Shown in pieces: positions 8,918 to 18,679 of a stretch of 64,000 nt of DNA. Both the position numbers and the translations under genes were made by a program. Where the stretch lies: NCBI RefSeq assembly GCF_900299525.1, contig NZ_OMKA01000016.1:20864-84863 (forward strand), written 5' to 3'. Numbering within the stretch: position 1 is the stretch's first letter; every line of letters begins with the position of its first letter. This DNA is from Aquimarina sp. Aq78. Its GTDB lineage: Bacteria; Bacteroidota; Bacteroidia; Flavobacteriales; Flavobacteriaceae. The notes under the pieces are model-generated. The model was not told the DNA's origin, made no database searches, and worked only from the letters and a program-made list of their open reading frames with translations.

Positions 8918-9358
8918 ATGAAACATAAAGGTTATATCGAGATTGATCAATCATTAGATAAAGTGGCAGAGCTGTTTGCAAACCCCGATAATCTTAAGGA
9001 ATATCAAGATGGGTTTATTAAAAAAGAATTGATCAGTGGAGAAAAGGGTAAAGTAGGTACTGTTTCCAAAATGTTTTATAAACACGGAAAACATGATATG
9101 GAATTAATTGAAACAATAACTAAAAATGAACTTCCACATTCTTTTGAAGCTAGTTATCACCATAAACATATGGACAATACCATGAAATGTAATTTTATTG
9201 CATTAAGCGAAAACAAAACAAAGTATGAATTCGAATACGAGTACACTCGTATAAACTGGATTATGCCAAAATTGATGGCGATTTTATTTCCGAGTATGTA
9301 TCGAAAACCAGCAGAAAAATGGCTCAGACAATTTAAAGAATTTGCTGAACGACAATAG
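8918..9358 (+). CDS. SRPBCC (START-like) family protein
   Basis: A 146-residue protein with the helix-grip pattern of SRPBCC/polyketide-cyclase-like proteins: the N-terminal strand KGYIEIDQSLDKVAELFANPDNLKEY, several mid-length strands, and the long C-terminal helix MYRKPAEKWLRQFKEFAER. These proteins have a hydrophobic pocket and bind lipids or other small molecules; the ligand is unknown. There is no signal peptide. It converges on ackA 86 bases downstream; I see no clear terminator between them. Confidence 0.75.
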   Translation: MKHKGYIEIDQSLDKVAELFANPDNLKEYQDGFIKKELISGEKGKVGTVSKMFYKHGKHDMELIETITKNELPHSFEASYHHKHMDNTMKCNFIALSENKTKYEFEYEYTRINWIMPKLMAILFPSMYRKPAEKWLRQFKEFAERQ

Positions 9359-9444
9359 CGTTTAACCATAAAAGAATATGTCTCTTTTCGGGATGCACAT
9401 GCATTACTGCAGGGATTCTCTAGTTTTCTTTTTTTATAATGCCT

Positions 9445-10635
9445 TTATGCTAATAATTCGAACGATTGCTTGGCAATCTCTAATTCTTCATTAGTAGGAA
9501 TAACTAATATTTTCACTTTTGAAGAAGGTAAACTTATATCTCTTATTTCTTTAGATCGAATACTGTTCTTTTCGTCATCTAATTGAATACCAAAAAATTC
9601 TTGATCTTTACATACCAAACTTCTAATCATATCAGAGTTCTCACCTATTCCGGCAGTAAATACAATAGCATCCAAACCATTCATAATCGAAGCATATGCT
9701 CCAATAAATTTTTTGATACGATATGCATTCATTTGCAGAGCTAACTGGCAGTCCTTATTTCCTTTTTCTGCTTCAGATTCAATATCCCGTAAATCGCTAT
9801 ACCCTGTTAACCCCAACATTCCGCTTTCTTTTTGTAAAAGATCGTTTACTTCTTTTAGTGAATACCCTAAGGAATTAACCATATAAAAGATCACTGCAGG
9901 GTCAATATCTCCGGATCGAGTTCCCATGATCAATCCATTCATGGGTGCAAATCCTAAAGTATGATCAATACTTTTACCATCCCGAACCGCGGTCATACTA
10001 CATCCATTTCCTAAGTGAATTGTAATTATCTTGGACTTTGATTTCTCTTTCCCTAAAAATTCTATAGCTTTTTCTGAAACGTATTTATGACTAGTACCAT
10101 GAAAACCATATACTCTGATATTATGCTCATCCAAAAACGTATTCGGAATAGCATATTTATAGGCTTCCACAGGAATAGTTTGATGAAAAGCTGTATCAAA
10201 TACAGCTACTTGTTGTGCATCAGAAAAAATTTCTTCGGCAACCAAAATTCCTTCCAAATTTGCAGGATTATGTAATGGTGCTAACGCAGAAAGTTTCTTG
10301 ATTTTTTGTTTTACTTCTTCTGTAATTTCAACTGTTTCTGCAAAAGTGCTTCCTCCATGCACTACTCTATGGCCAACGGTATGAATTTCTGATGCAAATC
10401 GGATCACTCCTACTTCATCATCCATCAAATAACTGGCTATTAATTGTAATCCATCTTTGTGAGTATTTACATTTACCGTTTTTTCAATTTTATTTATTTC
10501 TGACGCATAAGAGATTTTAGCATTTTCTAAACCAATACGTTCTACCAAGCCCGAACAAATTACCTTTGCGTTGGGCATAGTAAATAGTTGAAATTTTATA
10601 GATGAACTTCCAGAATTTAGTACAAGTATTTGCAT
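9445..10635 (-). CDS. ackA: Acetate kinase
   Basis: The 396-residue protein interconverts acetyl phosphate plus ADP and acetate plus ATP. Family residues are all present: Asn7 in VLNSGSSS, Arg90 in GHRVVHGG, Asp147 in FDTAFH, His179 in GFHGTSHK and Arg240 in MGTRSGDID, each one position from the classical E. coli numbering. The length is standard. It is the second gene of a minus-strand operon, 51 bases after pta, the usual order for the acetyl-CoA to acetate pathway, which yields ATP by substrate-level phosphorylation in the cytoplasm. Confidence 0.97.
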   Translation of the reverse strand: MQILVLNSGSSSIKFQLFTMPNAKVICSGLVERIGLENAKISYASEINKIEKTVNVNTHKDGLQLIASYLMDDEVGVIRFASEIHTVGHRVVHGGSTFAETVEITEEVKQKIKKLSALAPLHNPANLEGILVAEEIFSDAQQVAVFDTAFHQTIPVEAYKYAIPNTFLDEHNIRVYGFHGTSHKYVSEKAIEFLGKEKSKSKIITIHLGNGCSMTAVRDGKSIDHTLGFAPMNGLIMGTRSGDIDPAVIFYMVNSLGYSLKEVNDLLQKESGMLGLTGYSDLRDIESEAEKGNKDCQLALQMNAYRIKKFIGAYASIMNGLDAIVFTAGIGENSDMIRSLVCKDQEFFGIQLDDEKNSIRSKEIRDISLPSSKVKILVIPTNEELEIAKQSFELLA

Positions 10636-10686
10636 ATTTTTTTAAGAGTTTAGAGTATTAAAATCAGGCATTTCTTCACTCTGTTT

Positions 10687-12780
10687 TTATAATCCCTGAG
10701 CCTGAATTGCTGTTATAATTACAGTATTATATACATCATCAACAGTACATCCTCTGCTCAAATCATTAACTGGTTTATTTAATCCCTGTAGCATTGGACC
10801 AATGGCTAATGCTCCTGTTTCTCGTTGAATAGCTTTATAGGTATTATTACCTGTATTTAAATCAGGAAATATTAAAACACTTGCCTGGCCTGCTACCTCA
10901 GAATTCGGTAATTTACTTTGCGCCACTTCTAAATCTACTGCCGCATCATATTGTATTGGTCCTTCAATTTTTAGATCAGGATGTTTTTCTTTTACAATAG
11001 CAGTTGCTTCTCTAACAATTTCTACATCTTCTCCTTTACCAGAGGTTCCTGACGAATATGATAACATTGCTACTTTTGGTTCAATCCCAAATGCTGCTGC
11101 AGATTCTGAAGAAGAAATTGCTATTTCTGCCAATTGTTCTGCATTAGGATTGGGGTTAATTGCACAATCACCAAAAACTGATACTCGATCTTCTAAACAC
11201 ATAAAAAATACCGAAGAAACAACTTTTACTCCTGGTTTGGTCTTTATAAACTGCAAAGCTGGTCTTATTGTATGTTGTGTAGTATGCACTGCTCCTGAGA
11301 CCATTCCGTCGGCGTGACCTTTGTATATCATCATCGTACCAAAATAAGATACGTCTGCCATCATATCTTTGGCCATGTCCAGGTTTACATTTTTGTGCTT
11401 TCTTAGCTCATAAAATGTTTGCACATAATCATCATAATAAGGAGATTCTGTAGGGAAAACAACCTGTATTTTATCAAAATCTATTGGAATATCAAGTTTT
11501 GTAGCTTTACTCTTTATTTTCTTTTCGTTTCCGATTAAAGTAATATCCACAACTCCCGAAGCTAATAATCTGGATGTAGCTCTTAGGATTCTTTCATCTG
11601 ATCCTTCTGGAAGAACAATATGTTTTTTATGTTTTAAAGCACGTCTTAATAAATTATATTGAAACATTCGTGGCGTTAACCCTTCTGATTTAAATGTAAT
11701 CAGTTTATCCGCTAGTTGATCTTCATTAACATATTTTTCGAATATACTAATCGACGTGTTTATCTTTTGTAGATTATCTAGGTAAATTTTAGATTTAATG
11801 GCCCCTATTTTATTGGTAATAGAAAATGTACCACTAGGTACTGATATAATAGGAAAAGATAAAGAAACTCCTTCTATTAATTTAAGTATTGATGATTCAG
11901 GAATAATTCCTCCAGTAAGTATAATTCCAGAAATCTTTGGATAGTTATCAGAAATATTTGCTTGCAATACTCCCAAAATGATATCAGCACGATCTCCAGG
12001 GGTAATTACAAGGCTATTATCCTTAAGATGTGTAAGGTAGTTACGCAATTGCATTGCTCCTACTCCAAAACTACCAGCTTGATTATTGAGGTATTCTTTA
12101 CCAAACAACACATTGCCTTCTAATTCGTTTACAATCTCTTTGATAGTAGGATTAATCAAAGAGTTAATTTTTGGAATAATAATACGATCGACATCATTCC
12201 CAAAATCTTTTTCAAAACTATTTTCTAATTGTTTTTCACAACCTTGGGTAACCTTATTTGCTACCATAGCCAATACCTCTACGTCTTTACTATTAAAAGT
12301 ATCATATGCTAGTTTTAGATTACTAACAATTTCATCGTTTTGTTTATCAATTCCACTTGCAACAATGACAGCTGGGATACCCAGGTTTTTGGCAATAATA
12401 ACATTAATATCAAACTCAATGATATTACCTTCATCAGAAAAATCAGTACCTTCTACTAATATGAAATCGAATCTTTCTTCAAGATTTTTGTATTTCTTGA
12501 TAATCTCATCTATAATCTCTCCTGATTTACCCTGATTGTATTTTTGAAGTACTTCACTTCTTGTATACGCATAGGCTTTTTTGAAGTTAATATCTAATTC
12601 GAAATGCGATATTACAGTATTGATATGATTATCAACTTCTCCTTCTTTAGGATCGTCAATAATTGGTCTAAAATACCCTACTCTGGCTACTTTACCCAGA
12701 AGCATACGCATCATACCCAAAACAACAATAGATTTACCACTATTAGGTTCTATAGTAGCAATATAAACGGCTTTACTCAT
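10687..12780 (-). CDS. pta: Phosphate acetyltransferase, long form
   Basis: Converts acetyl-CoA and phosphate to acetyl phosphate and CoA. The 697-residue protein is the long, three-domain type: an N-terminal BioD-like P-loop domain with EPNSGKS (11-17), a middle DRTGG-type domain (GDRADIILGVLQ, around 265), and a C-terminal PTA/PTB catalytic domain beginning near 370 with VLPEGSDERILRA and including MLSYSSGTSGKGEDVE. The start is set at the ATG 12780; a TTG nine bases upstream is possible but not needed. The first gene of the pta-ackA operon, with a good promoter just upstream. Confidence 0.96.
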   Translation of the reverse strand: MSKAVYIATIEPNSGKSIVVLGMMRMLLGKVARVGYFRPIIDDPKEGEVDNHINTVISHFELDINFKKAYAYTRSEVLQKYNQGKSGEIIDEIIKKYKNLEERFDFILVEGTDFSDEGNIIEFDINVIIAKNLGIPAVIVASGIDKQNDEIVSNLKLAYDTFNSKDVEVLAMVANKVTQGCEKQLENSFEKDFGNDVDRIIIPKINSLINPTIKEIVNELEGNVLFGKEYLNNQAGSFGVGAMQLRNYLTHLKDNSLVITPGDRADIILGVLQANISDNYPKISGIILTGGIIPESSILKLIEGVSLSFPIISVPSGTFSITNKIGAIKSKIYLDNLQKINTSISIFEKYVNEDQLADKLITFKSEGLTPRMFQYNLLRRALKHKKHIVLPEGSDERILRATSRLLASGVVDITLIGNEKKIKSKATKLDIPIDFDKIQVVFPTESPYYDDYVQTFYELRKHKNVNLDMAKDMMADVSYFGTMMIYKGHADGMVSGAVHTTQHTIRPALQFIKTKPGVKVVSSVFFMCLEDRVSVFGDCAINPNPNAEQLAEIAISSSESAAAFGIEPKVAMLSYSSGTSGKGEDVEIVREATAIVKEKHPDLKIEGPIQYDAAVDLEVAQSKLPNSEVAGQASVLIFPDLNTGNNTYKAIQRETGALAIGPMLQGLNKPVNDLSRGCTVDDVYNTVIITAIQAQGL

Positions 12781-12799
12781 GTATAACAATTTGGTAGTA

Positions 12800-12807
12800 C
12801 AAAGATA
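12800..12807 (-). promoter_or_regulatory. -7 box of the pta-ackA promoter
   Basis: On the minus strand TATCTTTG (12807 to 12800) matches TAnnTTTG. It lies 20 bases upstream of the pta ATG, giving a leader of about 15 bases. The -33 element is less clear. Confidence 0.6.
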
Positions 12808-12897
12808 CGCTAATACCGTAATTTAACATAAGATCAATGCATAATAAAACTTCTTTCTATCATAGTCATATAATATTAACAATTCGGTTTTCATTTC

Positions 12898-12930
12898 AGC
12901 AAAAAAGGTTTAGAAATACTCTAAACCTTT
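12898..12930 (-). terminator. Terminator-like hairpin downstream of the outer-membrane protein gene
   Basis: AAAGGTTTAG (12904-12913) pairs with CTAAACCTTT (12921-12930). Read on the minus strand it ends in a U tract (A run 12901-12906). It sits about 120 bases after the stop at 13051 and would stop leftward transcription before the pta promoter. Confidence 0.7.
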
Positions 12931-13050
12931 TATCATATCAGATAACTTTTTGACATCTTACTTCCTGTCTTTTCTGCTTTTAAATTCTTTATACAATAAA
13001 TGATATAATCTGTTCTACTGCTAATTTGATCAACACAATCATTATAAATA

Positions 13051-13608
13051 TTATAATTTATAAGCTAAACCGGCTTGAAATACTGAATTTTTAAGTGATG
13101 TAGTACTCGCTTTAGTAATATCAACTAGCCCCAGGTTATATCTAATTCCAACTTCTAAATTATCAGTTAATGAGTATCCTATACCCAAAGCTACTCCGTA
13201 ATCGATTTTCTTAAAATTACTCTTTACAAAACCTGCTCCTTTACCACTTAACAGGTATCCTACATGAGGTCCGGCTTCGAGGCTTAATTTATTAATAGGG
13301 TAGAATTTTATGATCGCCGGTAATATATTGATGTAGTTTAATTTTATTTTACCAGAACTAATCTTTGATTTTGCTCCTTGGGCAGAATAAAGTATTTCGG
13401 ATCGAATTGCTAATTTTTCGGATAGCCTATATTGAGAAAAGACTCCTCCCATTATTCCTATTTTAAATTTAGAAGATGTATTCCTAAATTCGGTTAGGTT
13501 AGCCCCTGCTTTAATTCCAAATTCTATCCCTTTTTGTTTTTCTTGTGCACTTATAGTTATTATCCCCAATAACACTGTACATAACATTAATTTAATTGTT
13601 TTCTTCAT
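13051..13608 (-). CDS. Outer-membrane beta-barrel (PorT-like) protein
   Basis: A 185-residue protein with a Sec signal peptide (MKKTIKLMLCTVLLGIITIS then AQ) and alternating amphipathic strands typical of the eight-stranded outer-membrane beta-barrel domain. Landmarks are FGIKAGANLTEF, the pair LSEKLAIRSEILYSAQG, LEAGPHVGYLLSG and the C-terminal FQAGLAYKL ending in a hydrophobic-Leu. It is probably a structural or small-substrate outer-membrane protein. Its specific role is unknown. It is the last of three minus-strand genes for exported proteins. Confidence 0.8.
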   Translation of the reverse strand: MKKTIKLMLCTVLLGIITISAQEKQKGIEFGIKAGANLTEFRNTSSKFKIGIMGGVFSQYRLSEKLAIRSEILYSAQGAKSKISSGKIKLNYINILPAIIKFYPINKLSLEAGPHVGYLLSGKGAGFVKSNFKKIDYGVALGIGYSLTDNLEVGIRYNLGLVDITKASTTSLKNSVFQAGLAYKL

Positions 13609-13666
13609 TTTGATTTATTTGTTTCTTTTAATTGAATACATTACTGTTCTGAAAGCGGTTTTCAGA

Positions 13667-14749
13667 TTAAAAATTAACCCCTAGTTCGAGCTCAAATCCG
13701 AAGTTTTTTGTATACACTTTAGAAGTTTGTATTTGTTGAAAAACACCAGCTCCAATCACAATACCATAATCTTTCCATGGGATAATTTTTATTCCCTGCC
13801 TAGAGCTTATCCCGATAAGAAAATTGTGTTGCTTTTTACCTTCTATTTTTTTTGCGATTTCAAGCCCCAAAGGTACTTCTAGGCTTATATTAGCATATAA
13901 TCCAGGTACTATTTTTAAATACCCATCAAAACCACCACCAATACTAAAAGCATCTACAGACGTATAGCTTTTATTGAGCAATGAACTTCGTTTTATACTA
14001 TATCTATCATAAGATATTACAAAGGGCATGATGAAGTTTTTATCACTATCAGCAAATCCTATATAACTAATCTTCCATCCCTCTTTATACTTGCTATATA
14101 TTTTTTTATATGTCAACATGTTAAACCATTTTCCTAATCGTTCTGCATGTTTCGATTTGGATTTTTCATAAAAAACATCCTCTACGTTTGTTTGTATACC
14201 TCTTGATGTAGATTCTGGTCTGTTCCTTTTTTTATAATGATTCATAAAACTTAGGGTACAATATTCTAATGCAGCTCTGATTCTTTTTTCATAGGTTTCA
14301 AATATTTTTGATTCATCAGATATAGAAAAAGTTTCTTCTTCATAATGCCGTACAGCATGAAGTTCTTTCAGTTTATCATTTTCTTTTTCATAAAAAACCA
14401 AGTTTATATACACCCTGGTCGTTATATGACTTATACTACTCTGAGATTGTTGAATTTCTAAATCCTCGACTTTTATATATATTGGTTTTGCATCCTTAGC
14501 ATGCAAAAAAGAAGTTTTCATAAAATCCAGAATAGCCCTTGGTGCATTTGGGTGTAATTGAAAAATGACTTTTTCTCCAAATCTATTAGTTCCTAGTCCT
14601 AAGGTTTTCTCTTTTCTAATATCGAAAACCTGTTCTATGTATATTGATGAGTTTTCTGTATGAAAAGGAACAGTTTTTAAGGTTATGTTTTCTTGAGATA
14701 ATACTATAGAAGACAAGAAAAATATTGATACATACCAGATAAGCTTCAT
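13667..14749 (-). CDS. Secreted hypothetical protein, possible C-terminal barrel
   Basis: The ATG at 14749 starts a clear signal peptide (MKLIWYVSIFFLSSIVLSQ) and a protein of 360 residues; an ATG at 14779 would add ten residues and overlap the upstream gene. The N-terminal 190 residues or so look like a soluble domain, with FDIRKEKTLGLGTNRFGEK. The C-terminal 130 residues have alternating strands ending FGFELELGVNF, consistent with an outer-membrane beta-barrel. I recognise no named family. It follows the 131-residue exported protein by 13 bases and probably belongs to the same operon. Confidence 0.7.
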   Translation of the reverse strand: MKLIWYVSIFFLSSIVLSQENITLKTVPFHTENSSIYIEQVFDIRKEKTLGLGTNRFGEKVIFQLHPNAPRAILDFMKTSFLHAKDAKPIYIKVEDLEIQQSQSSISHITTRVYINLVFYEKENDKLKELHAVRHYEEETFSISDESKIFETYEKRIRAALEYCTLSFMNHYKKRNRPESTSRGIQTNVEDVFYEKSKSKHAERLGKWFNMLTYKKIYSKYKEGWKISYIGFADSDKNFIMPFVISYDRYSIKRSSLLNKSYTSVDAFSIGGGFDGYLKIVPGLYANISLEVPLGLEIAKKIEGKKQHNFLIGISSRQGIKIIPWKDYGIVIGAGVFQQIQTSKVYTKNFGFELELGVNF

Positions 14750-14762
14750 TATAAATTTGATT

Positions 14763-15158
14763 TTATAAATTAAACCCATAATGAACCTCTATCTCTCTAA
14801 TCTCTTTAATATCAAAACGCAACACCAAATTCGTAGATGTTAAAACGAGGATGTGTGCCTTTACCTTTTCTTTTTTATCATCAGTCATCATTATATAACT
14901 ACCATTAGTGTTTAACATCCAGGCACCATTCTCCTTTTTCCCTTCAGACATAGAGATAAAGGTCATGTCCTTTTTAAAAAGGATATAGTCATTTTTTTCT
15001 TTTTTAGATGGCGGATATTTCTTAACTCCAATCTTATAGGTATGCAGATCCCATTTTTTTAAGAGGTTATTCTTATCTATAGTTTGTGCTTTGACATTAT
15101 AGATTGAAAAAATGAATAATATTACCATTAAAGCTTTTATACTTGTTTTATTGTTCAT
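14763..15158 (-). CDS. Small exported lipocalin-like protein
   Basis: A 131-residue protein with a signal peptide ending NVKAQ. The mature part reads like the lipocalin-like repeats of Bacteroidota: LLKKWDLHTYKIG, YILFKKDMTFISMSEGKKENGAWMLN broken by GSYIMMTDD, and LVLTSTNLVLRF. Such proteins are usually periplasmic or surface-located with unknown ligands. It is the first of three minus-strand genes and lies opposite an AraC-GyrI regulator gene, 193 bases away, so a shared regulatory region is possible. Confidence 0.65.
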   Translation of the reverse strand: MNNKTSIKALMVILFIFSIYNVKAQTIDKNNLLKKWDLHTYKIGVKKYPPSKKEKNDYILFKKDMTFISMSEGKKENGAWMLNTNGSYIMMTDDKKEKVKAHILVLTSTNLVLRFDIKEIREIEVHYGFNL

Positions 15159-15351
15159 GTTCTACTATTAAATTTTAACCAAAATTAGTAAGCATGAATA
15201 CTATGTCGTTTGTCCTATTAAGACAAAAAAGTATAATCTCTATATTGCATTAAAATTCTTATTTTACGCTATGAATAACATATCTAATTGTCCTAAAAAG
15301 ACAACTCTGATACTACTATTTCGCAGTACCTTTCCTTTAAAATGATAAAAC

Positions 15352-16221
15352 ATGGGAAATCCAACACAACTGGAACGTTATAAAAAATTAATTCTCTTTA
15401 TAGAAGAGAAATTTAAAAATGAGATCAGTAAAAAAGATATAGAAGACATATCGTTTTATTCTTATCGAAATATAAACAGAATATTTCTTGCACTACATCA
15501 CGAAACTATAGGTCAATATATAAAAAGAATAAAATTAGAAAAGGCCGCAGAATACCTGAAATTTTCATCTGAAAACATCTCAGATATTGCCCATGAAATT
15601 GGATATAGTGACATTGCCGCTTTTAGTAAAGCTTTTAAAAAACAATTTAAATGTTCTCCTTCTTCTTTTCGAAATTCGAACAAAATCAAACAATACATTA
15701 CCCAAAAAGCCATCTTCTCATTAGAAAACAATAAGGAACAAATTCTTACTTATGAACTCGAAGAAATTCCTGGTTTTGATATTTTATATTTAACCTATCA
15801 AGGATCTTATGAAAATATCAATGGTATAGAAAAAACCTGGAAACAATTGATCTCATATGCCTCAAAACATGATTTATTAAAAGACGAAACAATTATATTG
15901 GGTGAAATATTAGATGATGATGCAATCACAGACACTTTACATTGTAGATATAATGCTGGGATTGTTCTAGAAAAAGAAATAGACTTTCCTTTAAAAGGAT
16001 TATTTAAAACCAAACATATAGCTCAACAAAAATATGCCAAGTTCTTACACAAAGGTAGTCACGAGAGCTCTACAGACACCTACAATTTAATCTATGGGTA
16101 CTGGATAACCGAAGTGCAATTAGAATTTGAAGACAAACCTACTTTAGAGTTTTATCTTAATGATGAAACTGATACTCCAGAAAAAGAACTCCTTACCGAG
16201 ATTTATATTCCTGTAAAATAA
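15352..16221 (+). CDS. AraC-family regulator with GyrI-like effector domain
   Basis: A 289-residue regulator with the reversed domain order: the AraC DNA-binding domain comes first (about 8-105, ISDIAHEIGYSDIAAFSKAFKKQFKCSP visible in two parts) and a GyrI-like small-molecule binding domain follows (about 125-288, from FDILYLTYQGSYENI to the end). This arrangement is found in multidrug-sensing regulators such as the Rob/SoxS-related group. The DUF418-type membrane-protein gene 68 bases downstream and the divergent lipocalin-like gene are candidate targets. Confidence 0.85.
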   Translation: MGNPTQLERYKKLILFIEEKFKNEISKKDIEDISFYSYRNINRIFLALHHETIGQYIKRIKLEKAAEYLKFSSENISDIAHEIGYSDIAAFSKAFKKQFKCSPSSFRNSNKIKQYITQKAIFSLENNKEQILTYELEEIPGFDILYLTYQGSYENINGIEKTWKQLISYASKHDLLKDETIILGEILDDDAITDTLHCRYNAGIVLEKEIDFPLKGLFKTKHIAQQKYAKFLHKGSHESSTDTYNLIYGYWITEVQLEFEDKPTLEFYLNDETDTPEKELLTEIYIPVK

Positions 16222-16289
16222 TAATTGTCTGTATTGAACAATAACGCTTCTAATTTGCTCATCTATATTTGTTTGCAAAAAAGAGCTCT

Positions 16290-17366
16290 ATGCAAAAAAG
16301 AATTATTGGAATTGATGTTGCACGATCACTGGCAATTTTTGGAATGATTATAGTTAATTTTAAAATGGTATTTGGAAATCATGACAATCCATTCTTGACT
16401 ACTATTTTAGGATTATTAGATGGTAAAGCAGCTGCAACCTTTGTTGTTCTGGCAGGTGTAGGATTTTCATTAATGACAAAAGGTGCAGCATATCGTAATA
16501 ATGCAGATGAACTAAACCGAAACAAATACAAACTTCTCAAAAGAGCTCTATTTCTTTTTTTAATTGGCATATCCTATTCCACAATCTGGCAAGCGGATAT
16601 TTTACACTTTTATGGGATATATATACTGCTGGCAATATTTTTAATAAAAAGTAAGCCAGAAACACTATTATTTATTGCGATAGGAATGATTATAGTATAT
16701 CCTATACTTATGATATTATGGGATTATGATAATGGATGGGACTATGCAAAAATGAACTATATAAACCTATGGACTGTAAAAGGTTTTTTAAAAAACCTTT
16801 TTTTTAATGGTTTCCATCCTGTAATCCCCTGGAGTGCATTTATGATTATAGGAATGTGGTTTGGTAAAATGGAATTAGATAATACTAGAGTAGTTACACA
16901 AGCATTATGGATCAGTCTTACTGTATTTGTAGTTGTACAGATAATATCATATTTCTCAATTGCATTCTTTTCTATGGGAAACCAAGAAATGATCACAGAA
17001 TTAACTCCAATTCTTGGAACAGATCCTATGCCACCATTACCACTATACATGATTTCTGGAAGTAGTGTAGCCATACTTCTTATTTCATTTTGTATTCTAA
17101 TTTCAAAGAAATATGAGAATACCACTTTCATACATATATTAAAAAATACGGGACAACTTGCCTTAACGTTTTATATTGCACATGTTATAATAGGAATGGG
17201 ATTTATAGAAATGGTTAGCTCTATAAAAATGGGAGAGTATACAGTAAACTTTTCCTTTTTATACGCCATGTTCTTTATTATAGTATGTCTTATCTTTTCT
17301 ATGATTAATAAAAAGCATTCAAAATATGGTCCTATTGAATGGGTAATGAGAAAATTCACCGACTAA
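16290..17366 (+). CDS. DUF418/DUF1624-like multi-pass membrane protein
   Basis: The 358-residue protein starts at ATG 16290 (a TTG at 16269 would add seven residues). The opening RIIGIDVARSLAIFGMIIVNF is the hallmark of the heparan-N-acetyltransferase-like/DUF418 group, and the late segment TGQLALTFYIAHVIIGMG is the DUF418 core. About nine to ten hydrophobic segments are visible. Members are thought to be membrane acyltransferase-like transporters or enzymes; the substrate here is unknown. It follows the AraC-GyrI gene on the same strand and ends in a shared bidirectional terminator. Confidence 0.8.
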   Translation: MQKRIIGIDVARSLAIFGMIIVNFKMVFGNHDNPFLTTILGLLDGKAAATFVVLAGVGFSLMTKGAAYRNNADELNRNKYKLLKRALFLFLIGISYSTIWQADILHFYGIYILLAIFLIKSKPETLLFIAIGMIIVYPILMILWDYDNGWDYAKMNYINLWTVKGFLKNLFFNGFHPVIPWSAFMIIGMWFGKMELDNTRVVTQALWISLTVFVVVQIISYFSIAFFSMGNQEMITELTPILGTDPMPPLPLYMISGSSVAILLISFCILISKKYENTTFIHILKNTGQLALTFYIAHVIIGMGFIEMVSSIKMGEYTVNFSFLYAMFFIIVCLIFSMINKKHSKYGPIEWVMRKFTD

Positions 17367-17387
17367 GTTATACATAAAATAAAACAC

Positions 17388-17422
17388 AAAGACCGTTTAA
17401 TAAAATTTAAACGGTCTTTCAT
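17388..17422. terminator. Bidirectional terminator between convergent genes
   Basis: AAAGACCGTTTAA (17388-17400) pairs with TTAAACGGTCTTT (17407-17419). It lies between the plus-strand DUF418-type gene and the minus-strand DUF2911 gene and can serve both. Confidence 0.85.
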
Positions 17423-17442
17423 TATTGTTATAGATTACTCCT

Positions 17443-18543
17443 TTAATTTATATCTTTTCCATTTTTAAGTTTTTCTAAATCACCATTAAGTCTTCCTTTA
17501 AATCGATCAGGAGCATTGCCTAATGATGTATTTATCGCTTTTATAGCATTTTTATAATCCCCGGTTGCCGAATATGCTTTTGCTAATCCATAATTAGATG
17601 GCCATGCACCTTTACTGTTTTTTACGTTATCCTTTAAAACAAGGAGAGCTTTATCTTTTTGACCTAATCTTATTAAACCTGTTCCTAATCTAAAAACCTG
17701 AGAAGTACTTCCTAGTTTAGCTGCTTTATCTACAAAAGTCATAGCTTCACTTGTTTTCCCTTGCTTAGCCAAAATTTGTGATTTAAGAGATAGGTTAGCA
17801 AAAGTTTCTTTACTAAAAAAGCTACCGGATATAGATGCATCAACCCATTCTAGTGCCTGATCTAACTCACCTGCATTAAAAGCATAATTTGCAGCATTAT
17901 CCCAGTTTGTCTGAGTAAAACCTGCAGAATTGCGAAGATCATTCTTAATGTCTTTCATTACAACATTTTTTACATCCACTTCGATCTTGAAAGGAATTTC
18001 TTTTTTCTCCCATCTCAATGCTGCTATCGTACTATTAGCTTCTACTTCAGGAAATAAAAAAGTTAGCATTTCGGTATGTGCTGCCTCTTTGGTTTTAACA
18101 TCTACTCGCAAAGCATCTTCCTTTTCATCATAAAAATAACTTCCCCAAGAGGTAGAATTATTAGAAAATATAACCGTAGCTCCACCATCTTCTTTTAGTG
18201 CAATATGGAGGCCATAAGTACCTGCTTTAATATCTTTTCCTTCGATTTTCACATCGTGAGTAAACTCTATAGTCGAATTGCTATTAGCTCCTGCTCTCCA
18301 GGGTGCCGCTGTAGATGTTCCAAAACCCAGATTATTATATCCATAAGGAACTAGTTTCCCCCAGATTTCACGTTCTTTTACACTTGGTCTCCCATAATCA
18401 ATTGTGATGTTGGTAGTTCCCACACGCTGCATTACTTGGGCACGTTGGCTTCCTTCAGGCGTGGTAAGTTGCGCATTTGTTTGAATTGAGAGCAGCATCA
18501 TTGCGCTCACAATACAAGTTGTAATTAAGTTGAATTGTTTCAT
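17443..18543 (-). CDS. Exported DUF2911 protein with TPR-like repeats
   Basis: From ATG 18543 the protein has 366 residues; a GTG at 18570 is less likely because the signal peptide (MKQFNLITTCIVSAMMLLSI, then QTNAQ) fits the ATG. Residues about 30-180 are DUF2911: TNITIDYGRPSVKEREIWGK and APWRAGANSNSTIEF are typical. The C-terminal 180 residues contain TPR-like helices, for example ALEWVDASISG and AIKAINTSLGNAP. It is probably periplasmic; function unknown. It lies downstream of the TlpA-like gene on the minus strand. Confidence 0.82.
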   Translation of the reverse strand: MKQFNLITTCIVSAMMLLSIQTNAQLTTPEGSQRAQVMQRVGTTNITIDYGRPSVKEREIWGKLVPYGYNNLGFGTSTAAPWRAGANSNSTIEFTHDVKIEGKDIKAGTYGLHIALKEDGGATVIFSNNSTSWGSYFYDEKEDALRVDVKTKEAAHTEMLTFLFPEVEANSTIAALRWEKKEIPFKIEVDVKNVVMKDIKNDLRNSAGFTQTNWDNAANYAFNAGELDQALEWVDASISGSFFSKETFANLSLKSQILAKQGKTSEAMTFVDKAAKLGSTSQVFRLGTGLIRLGQKDKALLVLKDNVKNSKGAWPSNYGLAKAYSATGDYKNAIKAINTSLGNAPDRFKGRLNGDLEKLKNGKDIN

Positions 18544-18679
18544 GACTTTTTTTTGATTAATTATTATCACTTAGAGAAATCTAATTTCTGACCTAAACAA
18601 TGTAAGAGGTATATCTCAATCCTAATGTTACGGTAGTGTTAAACTCAAAAAGAAAGTCATAATTGATTGTTAAACCATA

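Noticed and set aside
9359..9444. Possible terminator between the SRPBCC gene and ackA
   Set aside because: A T-rich run exists at about 9420-9437 but I could not build a convincing stem in front of it.
12086..12535. Open frame of 149 codons on the plus strand inside pta
   Set aside because: Antisense to a conserved gene with strong motifs; the composition is that of a shadow frame.
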